A model generated the notes under the pieces. It did not search any database. It was not told where the DNA came from and was given only the letters and a program-made list of their open reading frames with translations. A stretch of DNA of 64,000 nucleotides, taken from NCBI GenBank assembly GCA_963761425.1, contig CAVXGQ010000004.1:1-64000 (forward strand), written 5' to 3'. The DNA comes from Bog-793 sp963761425. Its GTDB lineage: Bacteria; Actinomycetota; Acidimicrobiia; Acidimicrobiales; Bog-793. Shown here one piece after another: positions 8,772-16,589 of the stretch; position 1 is the first letter of the stretch, and every line of letters starts with the position of its first letter. Both the position numbers and the translations under genes were made by a program.

Positions 8772-9746
8772 GTGGATCCGTCGAACGCCTTCCCGGGGGC
8801 GACACGCGCCCCGTCGAACCGCGGCGAGCCGCTCGTCGTCGCACGCGGGCTCGTGAAGAGATTCGGTGAGCTTGTGGCGGTCGACGGCATCGAATTCTCG
8901 ATCGCACGGGGCGAGTCGTACGGATTCCTCGGGCCGAACGGGGCCGGGAAGACCTCGACGATGCGCATGATCGCCTGCATGTCGCCGGTCTCCGAGGGGA
9001 CCCTACGGGTACTCGGCCTCGATCCGGGCCGCGACGGGCCGGAGATCCGCAGCCGGATCGGCCTCGTCCCCCAGGAGGACACGCTCGACCTCGAGCTGAC
9101 CGTGCTCGACAATCTCGTCGTCTACGGGCGTTACTTCGACCTGCCGCGTCGGGTGATTCGTGAGCGCGCCGACGAGCTGCTGGATTTCGTGCAGCTCAGT
9201 GAGCGCGCCCGGGACAAGGTCGATTCGCTGTCCGGCGGGATGAAGCGCCGTCTCACCATCGCGCGCTCCCTCATTTCCGAACCCGAGCTCCTCATCCTCG
9301 ACGAGCCGACGACCGGCCTCGATCCGCAGGCTCGGCACCTGCTCTGGGACCGCCTCTACCGCCTGAGGCGCCGGGGCGTGACGCTCATCATCACGACTCA
9401 CTACATGGACGAGGCCGAACAGCTCTGCGGGCGCCTCGCGGTCATGGACGGCGGTCGTTTCGCCGCCGAAGGCGCCCCCCGCGACCTCATCGCCCGGTAC
9501 TCCACCCGCGAGGTGGTCGAGCTGCGTTTCGGCAACGCCGAGCCGGCCGGCATCGCCGGACGGTTGGACGGGCTCGTCGAACGCTACGAAGTGCTGCCGG
9601 ACCGCATCCTCATGTACTCCGACGACGGGGACGCCACCCTCGGGCAGGTCCATGGCCGGGGACTCACGCCGGAAAGCGCCCTCGTGCGACGAGCGAGCCT
9701 GGAGGACGTTTTCTTGCATCTCACCGGCCGCACCCTCGTGGAGTGA
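8772..9746 (+). CDS. ABC transporter ATP-binding protein, NodI/DrrA-like
   Basis: ATPase of about 324 residues for the two permeases downstream. Walker A is FLGPNGAGKTSTMRM, Q-loop VPQEDTLDLELTV, signature LSGGMKRRLTIARSL, Walker B LLILDEPTTGLDPQ, switch ITTHYMDEAEQL. The C-terminal tail ends with RRASLEDVFLHLTGR, as in DrrA and NodI. The start is uncertain: GTG at 8772 gives a normal-length N-terminus but has no evident Shine-Dalgarno, and the frame remains open to 8655. The stop overlaps the next start (GTGA), which supports co-translation. Confidence 0.88.
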   Translation: MDPSNAFPGATRAPSNRGEPLVVARGLVKRFGELVAVDGIEFSIARGESYGFLGPNGAGKTSTMRMIACMSPVSEGTLRVLGLDPGRDGPEIRSRIGLVPQEDTLDLELTVLDNLVVYGRYFDLPRRVIRERADELLDFVQLSERARDKVDSLSGGMKRRLTIARSLISEPELLILDEPTTGLDPQARHLLWDRLYRLRRRGVTLIITTHYMDEAEQLCGRLAVMDGGRFAAEGAPRDLIARYSTREVVELRFGNAEPAGIAGRLDGLVERYEVLPDRILMYSDDGDATLGQVHGRGLTPESALVRRASLEDVFLHLTGRTLVE

Positions 9747-10570
9747 GCACGGTGGGCGACACGGTGAACTCGTTGGCCGTCGTCCGGGATCCCCGCGTCG
9801 GGGCCCCGCGGTGGTTGCGCTCCTTGGCCTACTGGGCGTACCAGTACAAGCGAACCTGGCGGGGCTCGGTGACCACGAGCTTCCTCTATCCCGTTCTCTA
9901 CCTCGCCGCCCTCGGGGTCGGGCTGGGCTCGCTCGTCGACCACCACGCCCATGCGGTGTCGGGGGTGAGCTACCTCGACTTCCTCGCACCCGGCCTGCTG
10001 GCGGCGACGGCGATGCAGGTGGGGGCCAACGAAGCCATGTACCCGGTGATGGACGCGATCAAGTGGGGGCGCACCTACCTCGCGATGCTGGCCACCCCGC
10101 TCACGACGAAAGACGTGCTGCGAGGCCACCTGGCCTGGATCCTGTTCCGTCTCCTCACCGTTTGTGCGATCTACCTCGCGATCATGGAGGGGTTCGGCAC
10201 CCTGCGCTCCGGATTCGCCGCCTTGGCCATCCCGGCCGGGGTTCTCACCGGGTTCGCCTTCGTGGCCCCGATCACCGCCTTCGCCGCCACCCAAGAGAGC
10301 GACCGGGGCTTCTCCACCCTGTACCGGTTGGGGCTCATCCCGCTCTTTCTCTTCTCGGGGACGTTCTTCCCGGTCACCCAGCTCCCCCGTTGGCTCCAGT
10401 TCCTCGCCTACGCGACGCCCCTCTACCACGGCGTCGCCCTGTGTCGCGGACTCGTGCTCGGCGACCTCGGTCTCGCGGCGGGTGCCGTCCACGTCGGCTA
10501 CCTCGCCGTGGTGGCCGGGATCGGCTACCTGCTCGCCGCGCGCAGCTACCGCAACCGTCTCGTCACATGA
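9743..10570 (+). CDS. ABC-2 permease, NodJ-like, first of two paralogues
   Basis: Membrane subunit of 275 residues with about six transmembrane segments. ABC-2 features include the segment YLAMLATPLTTKDVLRGHL between helices and the conserved block LFLFSGTFFPVTQLPRWLQ followed by ATPLYHGVALCRGL, typical of NodJ-type permeases. The GTG start overlaps the ATPase stop and the stop overlaps the next gene (ATGA), so three genes form one coupled unit. The second permease keeps the same C-terminal block (FLFSATFYPLTVYPGWLQ), so the transporter is probably a heterodimer of permeases on an ATPase dimer. The substrate is unknown. Confidence 0.88.
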   Translation: MSTVGDTVNSLAVVRDPRVGAPRWLRSLAYWAYQYKRTWRGSVTTSFLYPVLYLAALGVGLGSLVDHHAHAVSGVSYLDFLAPGLLAATAMQVGANEAMYPVMDAIKWGRTYLAMLATPLTTKDVLRGHLAWILFRLLTVCAIYLAIMEGFGTLRSGFAALAIPAGVLTGFAFVAPITAFAATQESDRGFSTLYRLGLIPLFLFSGTFFPVTQLPRWLQFLAYATPLYHGVALCRGLVLGDLGLAAGAVHVGYLAVVAGIGYLLAARSYRNRLVT

Positions 10571-11379
10571 GCTCGACCCTTGCCATCCCGATCCGTATCA
10601 CGCCGCTCGGCATGATCGGCTCGCGTCGAGCGCTGCGTCTCATCGAACGGAACCTGCTCGTTTACCGACGGAGCTGGCTCATCTTCGTCTCGGGGTTCTT
10701 CGAGCCCTTCTTCTACCTGCTCTCGATCGGTGTGGGACTGAACAAACTCGTCGGGGCCCTCCACATCGGCAAGGCGGTCGTCGCTTACACCGCGTACGTC
10801 GCACCGGGACTGCTGGCGTCCTCGGCGATGAACGGGGCCCTGTTCGACGCGACGTTCAACATGTTCTTCCGGCTGAAAGTCGCCAAGACCTACGACGCGA
10901 TACTTTCCACGCCCCTCGGGCCGAGTGACGTCGCGCTCGGCGAACTGGGATGGTCGTTGATCCGGGGATCGACCTACTCCGGAGTGTTCATCGTCGTGAT
11001 GGCTCTGTTCGGCTACGTCCTGACTCCGTGGGTGGTCCTCTGCTACCCGGCCGCGGTGCTCATCGGGTTCGCCTTCGGCGGCGTCGGGCTGGCGGCGACC
11101 TCGTTCATGCGGAGCTGGCAGGACTTCGACAAGGTGTCACTCGCCATCATCCCGATGTTCTTGTTCTCGGCGACCTTCTACCCGCTCACCGTCTACCCCG
11201 GGTGGTTGCAGCTGGTCGTGCGCTGCACGCCGCTCTACCAGGCGGTGGCACTCGAACGCGGCCTCGACGCCGGGGCACTGTCCGTGTCCCTCCTCGGCCA
11301 CACTGCCTACCTCGCGATCCTGGGGATCGCCGGGCTGACGGTCACCTCGCGACGACTGGCGCGACTGCTGCTTCCCTGA
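10567..11379 (+). CDS. ABC-2 permease, NodJ-like, second paralogue
   Basis: Membrane subunit of 270 residues, co-translated from an ATGA overlap with the preceding permease. It has about six hydrophobic segments with the linker KTYDAILSTPLGPSDVALGE and the block IIPMFLFSATFYPLTVYPGW followed by CTPLYQAVALERGL. Similarity to its neighbour suggests tandem duplication and divergence. It ends the operon; the next gene lies on the other strand 23 bases away. Confidence 0.88.
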   Translation: MSSTLAIPIRITPLGMIGSRRALRLIERNLLVYRRSWLIFVSGFFEPFFYLLSIGVGLNKLVGALHIGKAVVAYTAYVAPGLLASSAMNGALFDATFNMFFRLKVAKTYDAILSTPLGPSDVALGELGWSLIRGSTYSGVFIVVMALFGYVLTPWVVLCYPAAVLIGFAFGGVGLAATSFMRSWQDFDKVSLAIIPMFLFSATFYPLTVYPGWLQLVVRCTPLYQAVALERGLDAGALSVSLLGHTAYLAILGIAGLTVTSRRLARLLLP

Positions 11380-11402
11380 GCCGGGCGCCGGGACCTGCCC
11401 GA

Positions 11403-11846
11403 CTAGTGCACCCGCACCAACAGCCGGTAGGTCTTGGTCGGCGTGCGGTCACGACCTGGTGGGAAGTATTTGAGCACGATCACGGTTGTCCCCTGGCCGG
11501 TCGCGAGGAAGGTGACACTCTCGATCTCGTATCCGCCGACAAGGCCCACGGAAGCTGGAAAGCGGCGGTAGCTGGTCGACACGTACTGCGCCACCGAGGC
11601 CGTGGGATCACGCGTCACCCGCCACGTGTAACCACAGCTCGCCGCGCACGCCCGGAGCTCGACTCGGATTTCGTCACCCACGAGGGCGCTCGCCGAGGCC
11701 ACCGGGGCCCGCACGATGATCGTCGCGTCGGCCACCGACGTGACCGCCGGTCCCCTCGCACCCGGTGACGACGAAGCGCCGGCCGCACCCGCGAATAGGG
11801 CCGCCACCAGGGCCGGAAGCACGATCAACCGCACGGCGAATCTCAT
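11403..11846 (-). CDS. Secreted chagasin-like (I42 family) protein
   Basis: A protein of 147 residues with a clear signal peptide (MRFAVRL, hydrophobic core to AGAAGA). The mature part carries the three loops expected of chagasin-type cysteine-protease inhibitors: an SCGYTWRV loop, a central glycine-rich FLATGQGTTVI segment, and a C-terminal block with arginine followed by KTYRLLVRV. Family members block papain-like proteases; here the target is unknown and inhibition is inferred. ATG at 11846 is chosen because it starts the signal peptide and has AGGAG just upstream, although the spacing is short. The frame is open upstream. No cysteine protease gene is adjacent. Confidence 0.65.
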   Translation of the reverse strand: MRFAVRLIVLPALVAALFAGAAGASSSPGARGPAVTSVADATIIVRAPVASASALVGDEIRVELRACAASCGYTWRVTRDPTASVAQYVSTSYRRFPASVGLVGGYEIESVTFLATGQGTTVIVLKYFPPGRDRTPTKTYRLLVRVH

Positions 11847-12072
11847 CACTCCTACAACCTTTCCACCCATAGGACCCGATGCGCCCCGGTTCGGCCCAAG
11901 ATCGCCGGTGCCCGGCACGATACGACGCGGCCCGCTCCATCGCTGATCACCGCGAGCAACGATCCCCGGTTCGCCGAGGTGCTCCGAGCCACTGGTGCCG
12001 CTTCCCGGTGACCCCACCGTTCTCCCCGGGCGCGACGGGGCCGGGATCCGGGAGGCCGGCCCAACGGCGTCG

Positions 12073-12735
12073 CTAAGGACCGACGAGCAGCCGGTATACG
12101 GCGTCCTCCGTGTCTTTGGCGGCGAGAACGAGGATCTCGTCGCCGGCGGCGAGCACCGTCTCGGCGCGCGGCGTCACGACGTGGGTGGTGCGCACCACCG
12201 CCACCACCGTCGCCTCACGCGGGAGCTCGAGATCCGCGAGCGCCATCCCTTCCGCTGGCGACCCGGCGGCGAGCGTCACTTCGACGAGATGCGTGTCGCT
12301 GTCGCCCAGTCCCAGCAGCCGGACCAGCGAGCCGACCGAAACGGCCTCCTCGACCAGGGAGGTGAGCAACGCCGGGGTCGAAACGGACACGTCCACGCCC
12401 CACGAATCGTTGAACAGCCACTCATTCTCCGGGAAGTTCACCCGCGCGATGACGCGTGGCACGGCAAATTCCTGTTTGGCGAGAAGCGAGATCACGAGGT
12501 TGTCCTCATCATCTCCGGTGGCGGCCACCGCAACGTCCACCTCGGACATGCCAGCAGCGTCGAGAGAACTCACCTCGCAGGCGTCGGCGACGATCCAGGT
12601 CACGTCGATGGTCGGTTGCAGGAGCGCGACGACCTCGCGGTTCTGCTCGATCAGGAGCACCTCGTGCCCGTTGGCGCGGAGATCCTTCGCGATCGCCGTG
12701 CCGACAGTTCCCGCACCCGCGATCGCGACCTTCAC
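12073..12735 (-). CDS. trkA: TrkA-type potassium uptake regulatory protein (RCK)
   Basis: Cytoplasmic NAD-binding regulator of a potassium carrier, 220 residues. An N-terminal Rossmann RCK domain begins MKVAIAGAGTVGTAIAKDL with the acidic strand end VLLIEQNRE and VAATGDDEDNLV. The C-terminal TrkA-C domain (about 140-220) contains PREATVVAVVR and AAGDEILVLA. The GTG start overlaps the stop of the preceding trkA paralogue (GTGA). It corresponds in arrangement to the CeoB/CeoC pair of mycobacteria (from memory). The carrier it gates may be the APC permease upstream. Confidence 0.88.
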   Translation of the reverse strand: MKVAIAGAGTVGTAIAKDLRANGHEVLLIEQNREVVALLQPTIDVTWIVADACEVSSLDAAGMSEVDVAVAATGDDEDNLVISLLAKQEFAVPRVIARVNFPENEWLFNDSWGVDVSVSTPALLTSLVEEAVSVGSLVRLLGLGDSDTHLVEVTLAAGSPAEGMALADLELPREATVVAVVRTTHVVTPRAETVLAAGDEILVLAAKDTEDAVYRLLVGP

Positions 12736-13431
12736 GAGCGCTTCTTCCCGCCCTCAGCGAGCACGGCCGGCGCCGGGCTCTCGAGCAGCTGGGTAAGGTC
12801 CTCCACCGCATCCCTGACCGCAAACAGGTGCAGCAGGTCGCCTTCCTGGCCGACCAGCTCTTCGACGTCGAGGCGTGGCTCACCGGCCCGGATCACCGCC
12901 ACGACCTTGGCCTTGCCCTCGATGGCGATTCCGCCCAGTGGTCTTCCCGCCCAGGCCTCCGGGAGCATCCGCTCCACCAGCACGAGGCGACCCGTCGCGT
13001 CCGTCCACACCCCGGTATCCCTCCCGGGCACCAGCCGCCGCATCACCTGCTCGATCGTCCAGGTGACCGTCGCTACCGTCGGTATCCCGAGCCGCTGGTA
13101 GATGACGGCGCGCCGCGGGTCGTAGATCGCGCGCCACCACGTTGGCGATGCCGAAGTGCTCCCGGGCGATCCGCGCGGTGAGGATGTTCGTGTTGTCCCC
13201 GCTCGTCACCGCAACCAGGCCTCCGGCGGTGGACGCCCCGGCCTTGTTCAGGTCGTCGAGGTTGAACCCGGAACCGACGATCGTCTGGCCCTGCCAACCG
13301 TCGGGAAGCAGATGTAACGACTGCGACTTCTTGTCGATGATGGACACGGCGTGGCCCTCCTCGACAAAACGAACACAGAGCTCCGCACCGACCCGCCCGC
13401 AACCCACGACGACGATGTGCACCGCCACCAT
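12732..13431 (-). pseudogene. trkA: TrkA-type RCK protein, first paralogue, interrupted by a frameshift
   Basis: The N-terminal half starts at ATG 13431 with HIVVVGCGRVGAELCVRF, a proper Rossmann motif, and continues to HFGIANVVAR. There the frame breaks. Dropping one base in the run GCGCGCGATC (about 13125-13134) restores IYDPRRAVIYQRLGIPTVAT and continues to the stop at 12732 with an intact TrkA-C domain (GGIAIEGKAKVVAVIRAGEP). A single-base insertion in a GC repeat could be either a sequencing error or a real mutation. If real, the protein is cut after about 100 residues and translational coupling to the second trkA would be weakened. Confidence 0.75.
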
Positions 13432-13741
13432 GCAACACCGCCTTGGGACGTCGAACAACCCCCATCCGGTGGCCACCGGATGACGCGAAGGCGCCGACCT
13501 GGGCCACCACGATGGTGACCCGCCGGAGTCCGAGCTCGACACGGCCCCGCCGAGGCTCCAGAAAGGGCCGAGGTGAAAGACCCGGGGTTGCGGACGGCGA
13601 CACCGTGCAGGGTTCGATTCGACGTCGCCGGCGCGACCGTCCCTCTGGTGAGAGTCGACCGCGCCCAGCTCCGCCACTGTCTCGCCGACCACCACCTTCG
13701 CGGCAACGCCTCGCGCCGAGGCGGCCGGATCGGAGGTTGGT
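13432..13741. other. Intergenic region upstream of the trkA pair
   Basis: About 310 bases between the trkA start and the end of the APC permease, both on the minus strand. No gene is recognised. Any promoter for the trkA pair should be here, but I could not identify clear -35/-10 elements. Confidence 0.4.
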
Positions 13742-16150
13742 TCAGCGGGGGATCTCCACCTCATCTTGGTCCGGACCCGCGATGAGCTCGTAGAAGGGGT
13801 TCAAGATCGCGAGCTGTCCCTGCCAGGCGCCGACCATCCCCCGGGCGATCAAACGCGCCCCTTGCTGGACTCCCGGGATGTGTCGACGCCCTTGGAACAC
13901 GAGCAGGATGGCCCCCGACGAGTCCACCAGCGTGCATTCGAGATTGGCGGTGGCCCCTCCGGCCGGCACGCGCACCGATCGGATCCGGCCGGCGACGCGC
14001 ACCCGGGAGCGCCACTGCGCGTCGGAGATGGGGGTGGTGCCCACCACCTTGGGTGCCAGCCGGTCGTCGGGGTGGACGACGGGGCGGGAGCGGCGGGCCC
14101 CGGCCCGCTCCGAGAGCGCCTTGACCCGGCTCTGCACCCTGGCGCTGGAGAGCTGGAACGGGACGATCGTCGCGTTGGCGTGCGGCAATTGCGACACCGC
14201 GGCCGCGATGTGATCGGCGGTGCGGTCATGGAGGATCCGTTGCCAGGCGGTGGCAAAGGCTCTCCGGGGCAGGAGGATCGAGAGCTCGGTGTCGTCCTGG
14301 GCGAGTATCTGGGCGGCGAGCTCCAGGGCGGCACGGGGAATACGGCGGTCGGGACAGTCGATGATGTCGAGCGGGAGCCTCGACAGGCCCAGACGGCTCC
14401 ATTCCGCCTCTAGCTTGGCCGCCTCCCGCGGGTCCACCGCGAAGTGCACCGCCCGCAGCTCGTCCGGGGTAAGGGTGCGCGCGTATTGCACCGCTCGCGC
14501 GGCCGCGAGGTCCAGCCGGTCGACCAGGACGATCACGATGTGGCGACGCAACACCGGTGCCTCGCAGGCCTGAGCCGCGCCCACCTCCAGCTCGTCGGAC
14601 TCCGTCGTGTACTGGCGGTGGAGCCGGAGCAGCAACACGTAGAGCACGGGCCCAGCCACCACCACCAGCCAGGCCCCTTCAGTGAACTTGAAGACTGCGA
14701 AGATCAGCACCACCACGGCCGAGAGCACGGCGGCAAAGCCGTTGATCACCTGGCGCCACTTCCAACCGGGCTCGCGAAGCGTGCGATGGTGCTTCACCAT
14801 TCCGGCCCCGGCCATGGTGAAGCCGGTGAACACGCCGATGGCGTAGAGCGCCACGAGGCTGGTGAGATCGGCCTTGGTCCCGACTACCAGCGCGATGCCC
14901 ACGATCGACAGCAAGATGATGCCGTTGGAGAACGCCAGGCGGTGTCCGCGCCTGGTCAGCTGGCGCGGCAGGAACGAGTCCGAAGCCACGAAGCTCGCCA
15001 GGTAGGGAAAACCGTTGAAGCTGGTGTTGCCCCCCGTGAACAAGATCAGCATCGTGGCGACCAGCACAAGGTCCTTCAGTGCGGCACCGATGCCGTGCGT
15101 CCCGCACACCCACCCCGCGACCTGTGCGACCACCGTCGGAGAACCCACCGAGTAGGGAGACGCGTGTGACCAGTGCGCCAGCAACGTGACCCCGAGCACC
15201 AGAAAGCCGAGGACCGAGCTCATGATCACGAGGGTGATCCGGCCGTTGCGCGCCTCGGGCCGCCGGAAGGCTCCCACCGAGTTGGAGATGGCCTCGAGCC
15301 CGGTGAGGGACGAACCCCCGTTGGCGATACCCCTCAGTATCACGGTGATTGCCGCGAACGCGATCAGCCCGCTGTGCTGCCCGAAGGGGAGCATGCCGGA
15401 TTGTCGAGAGATCTGCGCCGGCACGTCGCCGATAGCCTCACGGACCAGCCCGGCAACGACTACCGACCCGAGCGCCAAGATGAATAGGTAGGTTGGCAGC
15501 GCGAACGTCTTCGCCCCTTCACGGATGCCGCGCAGGTTCCCGTAGCACAAGAGCACGATCACGGCGACCGTGATGGGCACGGTGTATGGAACAAGTGCCG
15601 GCAGCAAAGAGGTGAGGGAGTCCGTTCCGGCCGTGCACTGCACGGCGACGGTGACCGTGTAATCGATGAGCAGCGCTACCGCCGCCACCTGGGCCGTCCG
15701 GGGGCCGAAGTTGTCCCGAGCGACCACATACGATCCCCCGGCCTTGGTGTAGGCCTTGATCACCTCCAGATAGGACAGCGTGACGAAGATCAGCACCCCC
15801 AAGATCACCAAGGTCACCGGCACGAGGAGCGCGAACGCGGCCACGCCGAACCACGGGACGAGCTGGGTGAGCATCTGCTCCGTGCCATAGGCCGAGGACG
15901 AGATCATGTCGGGGGCCAGGACCCCGAGACCGGCGACTTTCCCCAGCCGTTCCACCGATTGACGCTCGGTTGCAATCGGGGGCCCGAGGAGGGTGTTCTT
16001 GAACCGGTAACGGCCGGTCTCGGGCAGCGCCAAGAGGTCGGGTGCCGGAAGCGCCTCGGGGGTGAACCGACGGTCCGTCACCACCGGCTCCGACCGGGCA
16101 GCCTGTCCGGCCTCGGAGGCGCTCCCTGGCACGCTTGGCACGGGCCTCAC
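13742..16150 (-). CDS. KimA-like APC-superfamily permease with a C-terminal OB-fold
   Basis: Large protein of 802 residues. Residues about 70-530 form roughly twelve transmembrane segments of the APC superfamily. The N-terminal signature DMISSSAYGTEQML resembles that of the potassium importer KimA. A cytoplasmic region of about 160 residues follows (RHIVIVLVDRLDLAAARAV, universal-stress-like fold possible). The last 100 residues (SRVRVAGRIRSVRVPAG, then a LECTLVDSSGAILLVFQG stretch) look like a nucleic-acid-type OB-fold. The neighbouring TrkA genes support potassium transport, but amino-acid transport is possible. The start is GTG at 16150 with no strong ribosome site. Confidence 0.75.
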   Translation of the reverse strand: MRPVPSVPGSASEAGQAARSEPVVTDRRFTPEALPAPDLLALPETGRYRFKNTLLGPPIATERQSVERLGKVAGLGVLAPDMISSSAYGTEQMLTQLVPWFGVAAFALLVPVTLVILGVLIFVTLSYLEVIKAYTKAGGSYVVARDNFGPRTAQVAAVALLIDYTVTVAVQCTAGTDSLTSLLPALVPYTVPITVAVIVLLCYGNLRGIREGAKTFALPTYLFILALGSVVVAGLVREAIGDVPAQISRQSGMLPFGQHSGLIAFAAITVILRGIANGGSSLTGLEAISNSVGAFRRPEARNGRITLVIMSSVLGFLVLGVTLLAHWSHASPYSVGSPTVVAQVAGWVCGTHGIGAALKDLVLVATMLILFTGGNTSFNGFPYLASFVASDSFLPRQLTRRGHRLAFSNGIILLSIVGIALVVGTKADLTSLVALYAIGVFTGFTMAGAGMVKHHRTLREPGWKWRQVINGFAAVLSAVVVLIFAVFKFTEGAWLVVVAGPVLYVLLLRLHRQYTTESDELEVGAAQACEAPVLRRHIVIVLVDRLDLAAARAVQYARTLTPDELRAVHFAVDPREAAKLEAEWSRLGLSRLPLDIIDCPDRRIPRAALELAAQILAQDDTELSILLPRRAFATAWQRILHDRTADHIAAAVSQLPHANATIVPFQLSSARVQSRVKALSERAGARRSRPVVHPDDRLAPKVVGTTPISDAQWRSRVRVAGRIRSVRVPAGGATANLECTLVDSSGAILLVFQGRRHIPGVQQGARLIARGMVGAWQGQLAILNPFYELIAGPDQDEVEIPR

Positions 16151-16589
16151 CTAACCACATTTCGGTGGCTTCGGGCGAGGAACGCCCATCGACAAGCCAC
16201 CAGCACAGATGCAACGCACCACATCGGGTGGACTTTGCTTCCGGTGACCGGTGGGGCTCGGCCATCGTCGCCAGGACGCCCGCCGCCCAGATCTGGGCCA
16301 CCGACCAAGGTCATGCCCTGAGATGGCACGTGCTGGCGGGATGGGCGGCCTCTGGCGTCACGGAGCCTCCCCAGAGGCCGGTCGCGGACCAAGCCCACCC
16401 ACCGCGGTGAAACGGGCGAGGGGCTTGAGCGAAGGTCGCCCCGCACCCGCACACCTCGTGGGTGCTGGACCTTGAGTGGTGAGGCCGCGTCCTACAAAGG
16501 CATCGAGCTCGTCTTCCCGCGGAGATTCGCACCTCGGCTCACTGGATCGGCCTCCGCCGCCGAACGGGATCGGGTGCTGCCTAGAGGGG
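16151..16589. other. Intergenic stretch with one strong hairpin
   Basis: About 440 bases between the MFS gene and the APC permease, both minus-strand. No gene is supported. It contains the perfect 10-bp inverted repeat at 16346-16380, described separately. I looked for the conserved blocks of the c-di-AMP (ydaO) riboswitch, common upstream of kimA, and did not find them. Confidence 0.5.
16346..16380. repeat. Inverted repeat / RNA hairpin between MFS and APC genes
   Basis: Arms CGGCCTCTGG (16346-16355) and CCAGAGGCCG (16371-16380) are perfect complements with a 15-base loop. No T-tract follows on either strand. It could end transcription from the MFS gene, form an attenuator in the leader of the APC permease gene (its start is about 196 bases further), or bind a dimeric regulator. 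Confidence 0.6.

Noticed and set aside
16151..16470. c-di-AMP (ydaO-type) riboswitch upstream of the KimA-like gene
   Set aside because: I read the minus-strand leader for the conserved blocks of this riboswitch and found none; the single 10-bp hairpin alone is not enough.
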